A stretch of DNA of 64,000 nt, taken from Kalaharituber pfeilii (Eukaryota; Ascomycota; Pezizomycetes; Pezizales; Pezizaceae). Each line of letters opens with the position of its first letter. Position 1 is the stretch's first letter. Below are positions 11,432 through 20,971 of the stretch, one piece after another. Below the pieces are notes generated by a model. It searched no databases and was not told the DNA's origin. It saw only the letters and a list, made by a program, of their open reading frames with translations. The stretch is taken from assembly GCA_015179045.1 (NCBI GenBank), contig WHUZ01000034.1, positions 372,001-436,000 of the forward strand. Reading direction: 5' to 3'. Made by a program: the position numbers and the translations under genes.

Positions 11432-12349
11432 AATGGCCTCGTTAGTTGGGTGCGGTGTAAGTGGTAGGATTTCGAAACCTTGTGGTACACACGTTTTAAA
11501 AAAAAATGTTGAAAATGTCTAATATAGCAATTTCACAACCAAGGGCGTCACAGCCCCATATATATATCGTCTACCTTTCTCAAAATTCTGAGCAAGATTA
11601 CCAGGCCATGTTTCGAGTTCTTACATCTCAGATGGCCTAAGCCACATATGTATGGCCATGGCCGCTTCCACGATCGACTGCCTGGCCATGATCCCCCCCA
11701 AAAGTACGCGCTGCTATTGACATGATTCGACTGTGGCGATAGTAATGCGGACAACTATGCGCCATCATTAGGCACTTACACACAGGTGCCTGTCTCCGGG
11801 CCACAAGGACCTCGATCCAGAGACTCGCCATGGCAAACAACTGCAAATGAGTGATGATATATAGGAAATTGAGAATTAGAATCAAAGAAAGGATGTTCTT
11901 ATACGCATGCGTGCACCACCCTTTTATATTTATCTTTTTATTTATATTTATATTTATTTTTTATTATCATTACTCGTATACCGCCTCGTGGGCTACGACA
12001 AGATTAAATACAAGATAAAGGAAAATTAGCGAACCACGAAGAAACCCCCAAATATCAAAGATAGTGCAACGCAGTCACTACTTGTAACGATTCACAGAAC
12101 CAGAAAATTACTGTATATTTTCTTGGAGGTTTTATTACTTACAGTATGTATCAGGGTACACGAATTGCCTTACTTTGAATACTTACACCATACACCTTCA
12201 ATCCCTACCAGCAGAAAAGCAAAAAAATCTACAATAGCTCCCGTTTACCTGCCTACGTTCTAAAATGCTAAAGAGGTAAGTATATACAACATTGTCTACA
12301 GCGTTAGAACCTTCAAAAAAGCTATGACTTCACGGGAATGTGCCATCAG
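11432..12349. other. Intergenic, 0.9 kb, with one diverged retroposon
   Basis: Space between two minus-strand genes: promoter of the 396-aa gene on the left and 3' side of the 999-aa gene on the right. It contains a diverged retroposon at about 11922-12035. Nothing else recognised. Confidence 0.5.
11922..12035 (-). mobile_element. Short poly-A retroposon, copy 6 (diverged)
   Basis: A T/A-rich tract replaces the T-run, followed by tcattactcgtataccgcc and tcgtgggctacgacaagatt, clearly related to the reverse-complement core. No convincing duplication remains, so it is probably the oldest copy. Confidence 0.6.
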
Positions 12350-15349
12350 TTACTTCGGTGGCGGCAACAAAATCCCTCTCCCAGTACTATACTGCAGGCC
12401 ACTCACGCTGAAAAGCAATTCCTCTTCTGTCAACTTTTTCTTAGCCTGGTCAGCAGCTAACCCATTAAGTCTATTACTCACAAATTCAGACAGATCCAGG
12501 ATTGAGCTGGACCCTGAACTTATTGAGCCTGTTGTTCCCGTAGATTCGAATGAACCAGAAGATGCAGGAAGCGGTGTAGTGACAATCTGGAAGGTATTTA
12601 ACCGCTTTGGCTTCTTCGTGACAGGCACTGGATCTGGGCTGGGCCAGTTTGAACCTTGATTCCATGATGATTCAGAGTTGTCACCCCCAGAATAGAATTG
12701 CGTAAACCCAGAGCTACTGATACTGCTGCAGCTATCAGTTGAGTTCTTCATATTGGCTCCTACCTGGAACATGCTTTTCGAGCTCGGGGACCCTAGGCAT
12801 TGCCTTGGCCTAAAGGATGCCTGGCCAGTCGGAGTTCTTGGTTGATCTACCCTAGTCTTTCCTTCCTCGTTAGCAACTTCCTCGATTGTTGGCAGGCGCT
12901 TGAATCCAGCTCCGGACCCTGTAATATGAGTGAGTCCAGTAACATCCGCAGATACGCCAGCACATTCAATGGGAGTTTCAGCAATACGAGCAAATGTAAC
13001 AGCTCCAGCAAAGGCCGAAACTGCTGCTGGAGTTGGTGTAATTAGATGCGAGTATGTGCTATCTGTACTGCTGCAGCTTTCAATCTCCATTGCCGCATCA
13101 AAGTCTTTCTTCTTTGGTGTCGAAAATCCTCCATGCAAATATTGAACCTCCTGGGAGTCTATGGACATAGCGATCGGTGATAATGCGGAATCACTTGAAG
13201 AGGTTGAGCTGTCTATGCCAGAAGGGACATTCGTTTCCAAACATCCGACAGGATTAAATCCCGAATTGTTGCCTAGCTCCTTGAATGGGGCGTAACTGTT
13301 TGACGTCTGTGCAAGCCACTGGCCTGGTTGCGGAAAGCCTCTTTGTATATGCTGTTGCTGAAAGAGTTGTTTCTCTGTCCGTTCCTGGACTTCCAATTGC
13401 TGATGTTGGGCCAGTTCTTCTTGCTGCTGTGCTAAAAGCTGCTGCTGCTGCTGCTGCTGCTGCTGTGAAATTTGCACATTAGCCCAATTACTGTTTGCTA
13501 CGGCTTGGCTACTACTCCAGTTGCTAAAACCCCAAGAAGGTGTGGGCAATGCACTTTGTTGTGTCCATTCTGTAGATGACCCTTGTAATACTGTCGCTTT
13601 AAATTCATTAACATGACTGAATGCGTTCGGCTGTTTAAGGGATGAAGTATCTTCCATGATGACATCTCCGTCTTTGTCGATTCCTTCTGATGAGCTGGCT
13701 CCCGGAGCAGCCAAAAAACTTCCCCAGTTCGCCCCAGAGAAGATTGATGTTCCAGAAGCCGGCCATTGCGCGGGTTGGGTCTGTGGCTGTGAATAGTGAT
13801 GCGCATGGGCAGCACCAAGGCTGCCCAGGTATGGTGTGAGGCCACAGCTTTGATGCTGCTGGTCTGAGCCAGAAGCTGCGGGTGGGGGGAGACAGTGACC
13901 ATGGTTTTGTTTTTGTTTTCTTGTTTCACCTAACCCTCCTTGCAGCTGTTCGCCATGGCAGGGCGAGTGACCATGGTGAATGGTACCAAGATAGGGTGTG
14001 AGTCCACAGCTTTGATTTCGTGAGCTTGGCATAGTAACTGGTACAGGATTAGTACTATGGTCTATAGAACCAAGCAGTGGGGTTAACCCGCAGGAAACAT
14101 GTCCTTGTGAGCTTGTATGGGTGCCTGAAGGTGTTTGCAGCGGTGGTAGAGCACCACTCATGGTAAATGCCGGGAGTGGGCGTCCACTAGGCACATCTGG
14201 ATTGTTGCCTGAAGACTGTATATTCGAAGAGTGACCTTGCACTTCTGTCCAAGACTGCTGAGGCCTAGCGGGCGACAAAATGGTGTGTGGAAGAAAGGGC
14301 TGTGTGGGGCTACCAAGTAGGGGTTCAAAAATCGAAATGCTTAGATTTGGGGGCTTGTTAATAGGCTGACGGGGCTCAAGAGGTAACGGCTGTGGAGGTG
14401 GGGACGGTTTAGGTGGTGGAGAGTAACGTGACAGTGATGGGAAAATTGACTTCCATTCAGAACGAGATTTACCTTGATTATGACCCCCAAAGATACCATT
14501 GTAGCGTGAGGTGTGCTGTTTTCTGTCTTTGGTGGCAGAATCTTCCGCAATTTTGCGAATAACTTCCTCATGGATTCTCCTTCTCTCAAGTTCCTTTTGT
14601 TGAAGAAAAGTGGCTACTGTCGCGAGACCACTCCGACGTTCGGATGAGACGGGGTTTTCTGTATTCCTTTCTGGCATAGCCAATCTCTTTCCCGCTGTCT
14701 TCTGTGCTTCACGTTTCTGCAACCATATCTGAGATTCTCTCTTCGTCGGAAAAGATCTCATACCCAAGCCAGGTAATTCAACGTTCTTTAACCATTCATT
14801 CAACCGCTCATGCCCCTGCAACCTGTTGTTGCGAGCTTGATCTGATCTAGAATTAAACATTACTGAAGATTTTATATCCACTTGATCTTGTGTTTGGGCT
14901 CTGAGAATAGCTAAATCAGCAAGACGCAGTGTTTCGAGCCTCTTTGCTTCTGCTCTCAAGCGTACTTCCTGTCCTGCTTCTTGTGCTTGTTGTCGTTCTG
15001 CTGTCAGTTTCTCAACCCTGTCAATCTGAGCGATCCACATAACGTAAATCCCGAAAACAAAAAATGCGACCACGAGGCATGCAGCAAGGACCTCGATCAC
15101 CAGTAGTGAAAACCACTGAAGAGTGTTAATATAGTTCTTGACAGAGGGGTCGATGAAGTCGGAGTTCCAGTGCTTATATTCAGTATGAGGAACAGTGGTT
15201 ATACGGAACACCGAATATCCTAGCATGAAAAATGCACATTCTACTGCATAGGCAAACTCTCTTCGGGCTGTTAGAGCCTTTAAGCCGATTAACAACTCCG
15301 AATTATCAGAGACTCCCAAGACTGTGGGTATAGTATCCATCATGATCAA
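12350..15349 (-). CDS. Large Q-rich membrane-anchored protein of unknown family, 999 aa
   Basis: Single uninterrupted frame, start at 15349 (MIMMDTIPT; a later Met four codons in is an alternative). One strong transmembrane segment lies at about residues 80-108 (VIEVLAACLVVAFFVFGIYV), with a weaker hydrophobic stretch near 35-50. A charged coiled-coil-like region follows (ERQQAQEAGQEVRLRAEAKR). The rest is long, low-complexity and Ser/Pro/Gln-rich. A run of 10 Gln lies near residue 633, inside a Gln/Glu-rich patch. Three copies of the motif SCGLTPxLGxx sit at about residues 420, 450 and 503, each followed by His residues. The layout (short N-terminal membrane anchor, long disordered tail) would suit an ER or nuclear-envelope tether, which is inference. 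I do not recognise the family. Confidence 0.65.
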   Translation of the reverse strand: MIMMDTIPTVLGVSDNSELLIGLKALTARREFAYAVECAFFMLGYSVFRITTVPHTEYKHWNSDFIDPSVKNYINTLQWFSLLVIEVLAACLVVAFFVFGIYVMWIAQIDRVEKLTAERQQAQEAGQEVRLRAEAKRLETLRLADLAILRAQTQDQVDIKSSVMFNSRSDQARNNRLQGHERLNEWLKNVELPGLGMRSFPTKRESQIWLQKREAQKTAGKRLAMPERNTENPVSSERRSGLATVATFLQQKELERRRIHEEVIRKIAEDSATKDRKQHTSRYNGIFGGHNQGKSRSEWKSIFPSLSRYSPPPKPSPPPQPLPLEPRQPINKPPNLSISIFEPLLGSPTQPFLPHTILSPARPQQSWTEVQGHSSNIQSSGNNPDVPSGRPLPAFTMSGALPPLQTPSGTHTSSQGHVSCGLTPLLGSIDHSTNPVPVTMPSSRNQSCGLTPYLGTIHHGHSPCHGEQLQGGLGETRKQKQNHGHCLPPPAASGSDQQHQSCGLTPYLGSLGAAHAHHYSQPQTQPAQWPASGTSIFSGANWGSFLAAPGASSSEGIDKDGDVIMEDTSSLKQPNAFSHVNEFKATVLQGSSTEWTQQSALPTPSWGFSNWSSSQAVANSNWANVQISQQQQQQQQQLLAQQQEELAQHQQLEVQERTEKQLFQQQHIQRGFPQPGQWLAQTSNSYAPFKELGNNSGFNPVGCLETNVPSGIDSSTSSSDSALSPIAMSIDSQEVQYLHGGFSTPKKKDFDAAMEIESCSSTDSTYSHLITPTPAAVSAFAGAVTFARIAETPIECAGVSADVTGLTHITGSGAGFKRLPTIEEVANEEGKTRVDQPRTPTGQASFRPRQCLGSPSSKSMFQVGANMKNSTDSCSSISSSGFTQFYSGGDNSESSWNQGSNWPSPDPVPVTKKPKRLNTFQIVTTPLPASSGSFESTGTTGSISSGSSSILDLSEFVSNRLNGLAADQAKKKLTEEELLFSVSGLQYSTGRGILLPPPK

Positions 15350-15880
15350 TACTCCAGGAGTGGTGGGTTATATTACGCCGGCAAACTTGCTTGCGAGTTG
15401 TGCTGGCAAGGGCCGTTCGTTCTTCTTGTAACCTAGGCCTGCCTGTTAATAGAAGTATCTTGTCGTCAAATCAGTTATTTCTTCTCAAAGATGTAGCGTT
15501 CAGGAAGCCGTAGGGGTTTGTTCCTTTGTAGATACACTTTCTCGATTGTGCTAAGGTCGATGCTGTCTTTCAATACCAAACGTGAATTATAAGTTTTGAG
15601 ATCGCTGGACTAGACAGCTAATAATAACAGATGTTATACAATCTAGAAATTGGGTTGTAAAGAGGGCAAATTCCATAAAGGTGACCACAGTGTCTTAATG
15701 GGGAGGCAGGTCTACTCATATACATACTCAAGGTCTGTGCCCTGCAGCTGTGCAAGGCTCTTCTGGCCATGGCCATTGCCAGCACGGTGTCTTTGTGTCA
15801 GGAATGTGTATGGCCTGTATGCATGTGGATGGGGGATAAGATACCTTGTGATTGTAGTAGGTGCATTCGAGGGCCATGGG

Positions 15881-15912
<32 letters not shown>

Positions 15913-16577
15913 CATTAATCGCTGGCCGCCCTAAGGGCTATGGCGATGAGTTATGGGTTTATAAACATAATGAAGATAAGAAGAAAGAGGGCCATGGGTG
16001 TTTCAAGGCACAGCAGACAAGTGCAAGGGGAGGGGCTGCATTGTTGGGTGCGTTCCATTGTTCGCTGCTTCAATTTCGCTGCTTCAATTTCGCTCTAGAG
16101 CAAGGAGGAGGCAGTGCGTGTATAGCGGTTTGAAAGATACTTGCAGTCCCGTGACTGGACCTCCCTCGGTATGCCAAGTAATGCAGCACACACGTGAGCG
16201 GTGAGCTTAGTGTCACGTGACATGTCGTTACCCAGGTAAACCTAGTTGCACAACCTTGGGACGATCAACCGCCAAGTAGCCACCAATTAACCTGCTGAGT
16301 TGATATCATCTTGACAGCTGCCGTCCGCAGCGCCGCATAACCTTAGACCATCATCTCATTATGTGTCATCGAATTCCGTTCACTTTGAAATTCCACCCAC
16401 AACTGGCAGTATCTGCACTTGCCCACACCTCATAATGGCTCCAAATTGACGTCACGTATTCCATGACGTTCGCTGCCTTCTTGCTATTGGCACAAGCGGA
16501 TATAAGTCTCACAGGCCATCCAAGATTGCGCAGGCGTTTTCAGCTCTATCCTCTGGTTATATAAACCCCCTAGCATC
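15350..16577. other. Divergent intergenic region with retroposon
   Basis: Separates the 999-aa gene (minus) from the TUDOR-like gene (plus) and holds the retroposon at 15881-15986. A 14-bp tandem duplication (gcttcaatttcgct twice) lies at about 16068-16095. Two TGACGT/TGACGTT-type sites near 16448-16470 upstream of the plus-strand gene resemble CRE-like bZIP sites; function is unproven. Confidence 0.4.
15881..15986 (-). mobile_element. Short poly-A retroposon, copy 7
   Basis: About 27 T, then aatatcattaatcgctggcc, gccctaagggctatggcgat and about 40 bp more. The flanking 12-bp direct repeat gagggccatggg (15869-15880, 15987-15998) is perfect. Confidence 0.85.
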
Positions 16578-17070
16578 GTGTTCAGGAAATCTTATTCTCT
16601 TCCCTCCGCAGTGATGAACACTATCCCATCAAGATCTTCCTTCAGACTCAATCTTGCACTCAGGCAATACCGTTCACCAGCTTATCGAATTCAACGCACC
16701 CCAGTCTCAAGGAACATCAGAACATCCGCAGCTATGCAGGCAAAGTATAAGGAGGGCCAGCAGGTCGAATACAAACCAGTTGGAGGTATGTGACCGACCG
16801 TGTGGGAAGCGTGGGCTGACCAATATCTTTACAGGCCGTGAATCGAATACCTCATCCTCCACTGGTGTCATTGAGCGGGTCCTTACAGAGGACACCCCTG
16901 CAGGAGACACGGGTGTTACCGTTAAGGCCAGCGAGGACAGCCCGCGATACGAGGTGAGCCTTCATTATTAGGGAAATTAATAAAGTGCTAAATGTATTCA
17001 ATAGATTAGGAATGACAACACTGGAAAGAAGAGCGCGGTGAAGGAGGAAAACATCCTTAAAAAGATTTGA
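16578..17070 (+). CDS. Hypervirulence-associated TUDOR-domain family protein
   Basis: Three exons, 16578-16785, 16835-16953 and 17005-17070, give a closed frame of 130 aa. Splice sites are GTATGT...TTACAG and GTGAGC...AATAG. The C-terminal 75 residues contain VEYKPVGG, NTSSSTGVIERVL, VKASEDSPRYE|IRNDNTGKK and VKEENILKK, the pattern of the small fungal 'hypervirulence associated protein, TUDOR domain' family (PF11160 type). This is a compact beta-barrel module of unknown biochemical role; the family name does not imply virulence here. The N-terminal extension (SRSSFRLNLALRQYRSP, TPVSRNIRTSAAMQAKY) is Arg/Ser-rich and lacks acids, like a mitochondrial presequence; that reading is inference. If the downstream Met before QAKYKEGQQ is used, the protein is the usual short form of about 78 aa. 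Confidence 0.85.
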
Positions 17071-17597
17071 AGGAGTTTGCATTTGTTAGTTGGGACTGGT
17101 GGATATTCTTCTATCGATTTACCATGGAGGGAAGTATCAGTTATGGTCGGTGCAATGTGTTGTGAACAAAAATGTAGTTTTTTTTTCGAAAGTGATCAGT
17201 AGTTATGGTGTTACGAACAAAAGATAATGTAGTTTATATTTTTACCATTCGTCGAATATACATTGCTACATCTTGCCATCATTTTCACAAGACCGGTGTA
17301 ACGACAGCAGTGGTAATATGGTTACCTGCAACTATTTCAGTTCATGCCACGTTTCTATCGCGTTTCTATTGCTCATTTAACCACGTTGATCATGGCGAAC
17401 GTTGGTCTCGCATCAGGCGAATGTTTAAGCGAGATAAATTAATGTCCAACTATTCAGTTCATTACTAGATTAAGGTTACTGATTTTGCAGATCGCTAGAG
17501 TGCATTCAAACTGAACGTCACTCGAAAGCACATTTTATATATTGACTTTCATTTCTATTATCCCGAGTTCACCAATCTAAAAATACAATCTCATTCT
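17071..17597. other. Convergent intergenic spacer
   Basis: Lies between the 3' ends of the TUDOR-like gene and the secreted repeat protein. AT-rich; only short frames, nothing recognised. Confidence 0.5.
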
Positions 17598-18431
17598 TTA
17601 GGCTTGCTCTACCGGCACCTCTTCGGTCGCCTCCTCTCCAGTCCCCGGCTCCGTCGCTCCCGGATCAGTTGCCCCTGGATCAGTTGCCCCTGGATCAGTT
17701 GCCCCTGGATCAGTTGCCCCTGGATCAGTTGCCCCCGGGTCTGTTACCCCCGGATCTGTCACTCCCGGATCCACTGGCGGCACCAATGGCCCACCTCCAC
17801 CCGTAGTACCGTCATCTGGCGCCCCCGTCTCACCCGGCGCTGTCGTTGTCGGTAACCCCGTTTGCGTTCCAGTCGCTGTACCCGTCGGATTCGTCATCGT
17901 CGGCTTCGTCATCGTCGGCTTCGTCGTCGTCGGCGGACACCGCGCGTTCCTCTCGGCCTTCTTCTTACACCCTCTAGGTCGCCCTATGTTTACAGGACAT
18001 GGGACTGTGCGTCCGGCTGGGTTGCGGCAGCGACGGGGACGCGTGATGGGGCGCTTGATCGGCTTCTTGACGGGGCGAGTAGGCTTGCGAACAGGACGGC
18101 GGGGAACGAGGCGAGCGCGGGTCTGTAATTTGCTGCTATGCGACCAATCTGCGTCTCTGGAATTCCGGTAACTCTATGTTAGCATGCGACCCACAGGTCA
18201 ATTCACGCCTTGGGGGGTAACTTACCTCTCAACGGCTTCCCTCGCATATACAATTCCGTCATGACCCCTCGCCCTCACCCGATTATTGCCATATCCATGC
18301 TCGTGGGCCACTATCTCAGCGCTGTGGCTATGGTGATGGTTGTGTGGGTAGTCCGGATGCGGAGGGCTGAATTCTGCCTGTGCAATGGCTAGAAGCGCGG
18401 CAAAGGTGCTCAGTATGGCGACGGGTTTCAT
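17598..18431 (-). CDS. Secreted His-rich/Pro-Thr-rich repeat protein
   Basis: Two exons: 18431-18226 (donor GTAAGT) and 18171-17598 (acceptor CATAGAG), 259 aa with the frame closed. A clear signal peptide (MKPVAILSTFAALLAIAQA) is followed by a His-rich segment (HNHHHSHSAEIVAHEHGYG). Next comes a very basic Arg/Pro/Lys region with Cys residues (RKPTRPVKKPIKRPITRPRR and CRNPAG, PCPVN, GCKKK, RCPP), then Thr/Gly/Pro-rich sequence. It ends with five to six tandem DPGAT units encoded by a 15-bp DNA repeat (about 17650-17770). No GPI-attachment signal is obvious at the acidic C-terminus. It looks like a cell-wall or matrix protein; the His-rich block could bind metal ions. Both roles are inference. 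Family not recognised. Confidence 0.7.
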
Positions 18432-20011
18432 GTTTGGAGATTATGATATTAAGGTATATATATTTTTTTGTGACAGATTAGAGATTATGACTTAAAGAAT
18501 GTATCAAACGGTGTCGTGAAAGAATTGTAAATCGTATAGTAGGAGATCCGATCCAAGCGGAATCTGTATGCTGCGGCCTGCGCAAGTTGATATGGGGTGT
18601 TTGTATTGACGAGATCGTTTGTAGCAATAGCAAGCCTGAAGTTGGGAAGCTTGAAGCAGTCTTATATACCTCAAGAACATAACAGAACATGCGCCAGTAG
18701 CACAAAGGTCCGGTACATATGCTCCTTCTGCAGTATCGGCATGCATTACATTACTATCTCGCACTTCTATACTTGTCAATAATACCTTCTTGCTATGAAG
18801 ATTCCGCATCTCCAAGCCGAAACAAGCAACTGTACCTGCATCCGTCTTACCTCATTTCTCACCCGGGGGCCCCACCCAAACACGCCGCTTGTAGCTATGT
18901 TTGCTCCGACAGGTTCCACCGTCTGTAGCATGTTTGAAGGAACAGCTGCGAGGGATATTCCGGAGGTGTTTTAAGCTTTTCTTTGTGCATCGTTCTTGAA
19001 ACACAACGCGCGACGTTAGGAAAGCCGTCTCATGCTGTTCCGTTCCCTTTCTGGAACGTTACAATTATAATCCTAGCACTTGTGCAGAGCAGAGCGGTTA
19101 GTTGTCTGGGATGTTCCCGAACGCGCGTTAACGTCAGCATTGACCGGGGGCGAACCATCGTCTCGTTCGGGCACTACATCACGTGGGCATTTACGCATAC
19201 CTGATTCTGGTACGTTGAAACCATATGGTAATATATTGGGTGCCTTCCGCTAAGGATTTATGTGAAATTCAAACCCCTGCTTTGAAATAAAACCGGGGTC
19301 CGTATCCCTGTTTTATTGTTTGGTAGAGCGTTCGAAACAATTTTTTGAAAGCGGGGCACCCCCCCCCCCTTTCAAAATACTCACTTGAATAAACAATAAA
19401 CAATAAATTTCAAAAGCAGTTAGTTAGAGTACACTACTGCTGAAGTAGCATAGTCTACAATAACTATACCATATAGAGGATATTTAAATTCACATTTGCA
19501 TCATTCGCACCTATTCCTGCTTGCATATGTAATATCCAGTAATGCATTCTTATGCTCTAGCTAGAAATTTTCACTCCGACAGTTCAGCCTCCTCTACTCT
19601 TTCACTTTTCAGATACATTAATACCTGACTGCTACCTAGTGCTCTCTTGGTGCTTGGGAGCTCCTGTTGCCTTTTGTGGTGAGATTGACAACTTGTTCAC
19701 TGGCTCCTAATTTCTGCATTTAAGGTGTAAATGTCTGCATAAACAAAAAGTTTTCTTGATTTATTATTTACTCACGTCCAAGTGCTTAGAGAAACTACCC
19801 CCTGCTTGCGGCGGAAATGTACCCTGGTAAAATTTGGTTTGAATTTCACATAAATCCTTAGCGGAAGGCACCCATTGGCTCAGAAATAAGGGAGGATTGA
19901 TTGAACTAGTTGTTCCAGTTAGGTAATTGCTACTATTAAAAGGAGGGAATATAATGTAACATGACAGTTGATGCTTGTAACATCTGACGGATATCAAAAG
20001 TATTCAGCATC
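18432..20011. other. Gene-free stretch holding a TIR transposon
   Basis: Promoter of the secreted protein at the left, then no coding signal. The 19237-19874 inverted-repeat element occupies much of the right half. Confidence 0.5.
19237..19874. mobile_element. Non-autonomous DNA transposon with about 37-bp TIRs
   Basis: The left end starts tgggtgccttccgctaagg and the right end is its exact reverse complement over about 37 bp. Taking GGGTGCC as the tip, both sides are flanked by ATT, a possible 3-bp target duplication as in PIF/Harbinger elements. The interior (about 560 bp) has no transposase frame. Near the left end it has further partial palindromes and a C9-10 run at 19363-19371. A non-autonomous (MITE-like) element is the simplest reading; the superfamily is uncertain. 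Confidence 0.75.
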
Positions 20012-20971
20012 CTATGAAACCCCAATTGCAGAGGGTGAACACAAAGCTATTTTCCTACTTGCTCTCCTTTTCCTTGATCCACCCAGAAGCTTTCCAGATC
20101 CAAGTCCCTTCAGAATCTTGTCGAGGCCCAGAGCGACAAAGAGGTTTTTGATGATACTGTACCTCCCGTCAGTTTAGCATCGCTAAGTGGCAATAAGCGG
20201 GAGAGGGAACTTACAAGGTTTCCAAGCAAGGTAAGAACACCGTTCAACAGGAGCCCGACAGCGGAAGGATCTGGAATAGAAGGATCTGTAATGGCATGTA
20301 ATTAACACTGCGTACCGGTACTTTCACTATTGGAGGTTACCTTGCAGAAGCCCCAGGAGAGGGCCCAGCTTGGACCCAGCCTTGGGCATGTCCTTGATTT
20401 TTTCTTTGGCGCTCTCAATTGCTTTCACTACTTTCCCGGTCAACTGCGCAATTATGACAAGTTAGCTCTAAAACTTTGAATAAGAATTTTATGATTCGAA
20501 GACAAACGCACTCAGCAAGAGCTTTCGCCTACTTTTGCTCCTCGGGCGTAGCCTTGTGGTCTGCATAATTGCGTTGCGCTCTGTTCGTGTACTCTCCAGT
20601 CAGGTCCATGCCTTTGGTCCGTCCTAGAACTTCATTAACGATCGCAGACGCCTCATCAATCAACGGCAGGAGCTTATCTACAAGAGCATCCTCATCAAGC
20701 TCTTCCTTAGTAGTCGCGTTTGCCTAATCGACACTCTAGACAATCATTTCTGATAGTTAGTTTTCCACTTAATATTCACGCCCATAAGATACCAAACAAA
20801 ATAGAAATATCACCAACCTCAGTGATAACCTTCAGGCAAGGCTTGAGTCTTTCAAGACCTTGCTTGATTGTTCTAGCAATTTTGGACCCCATTCTTACGG
20901 CGTCCTCATGTGATATAGGCTTACCACCAACACTGGGGGCGGAGTTCAGGGGCCTCTCCTCTCCAGCGTCG
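20012..20971 (-). pseudogene. Decayed DUF6987-like (fungal LEA-associated) gene
   Basis: Ordered blocks on the minus strand match the conserved C-terminal domain found in fungal LEA-type proteins (DUF6987). They are SKIARTIKQGLERLKPCLKV (exon at 20971), DKLLPLIDEASAIVNEVLG, YADHKATPEEQK, LTGKVVKAIESA, MPKAGSKLGPLLGLLQ, LLLNGVLTLLGNL and NLFVALGLDKILKGLGSGKL. Between PEEQK and AKALAE there is an in-frame TAG (near 20530). The next donor does not fit the phase of the LTGKV exon, and the last junction (NL|IIKNL) is one base out. Three independent defects suggest a pseudogene rather than a sequencing slip. The upstream half of the gene is not recognisable; frames at 21181-20972 and 21742-21248 may be remnants of it. 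This is inference from remembered family features. Confidence 0.55.
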
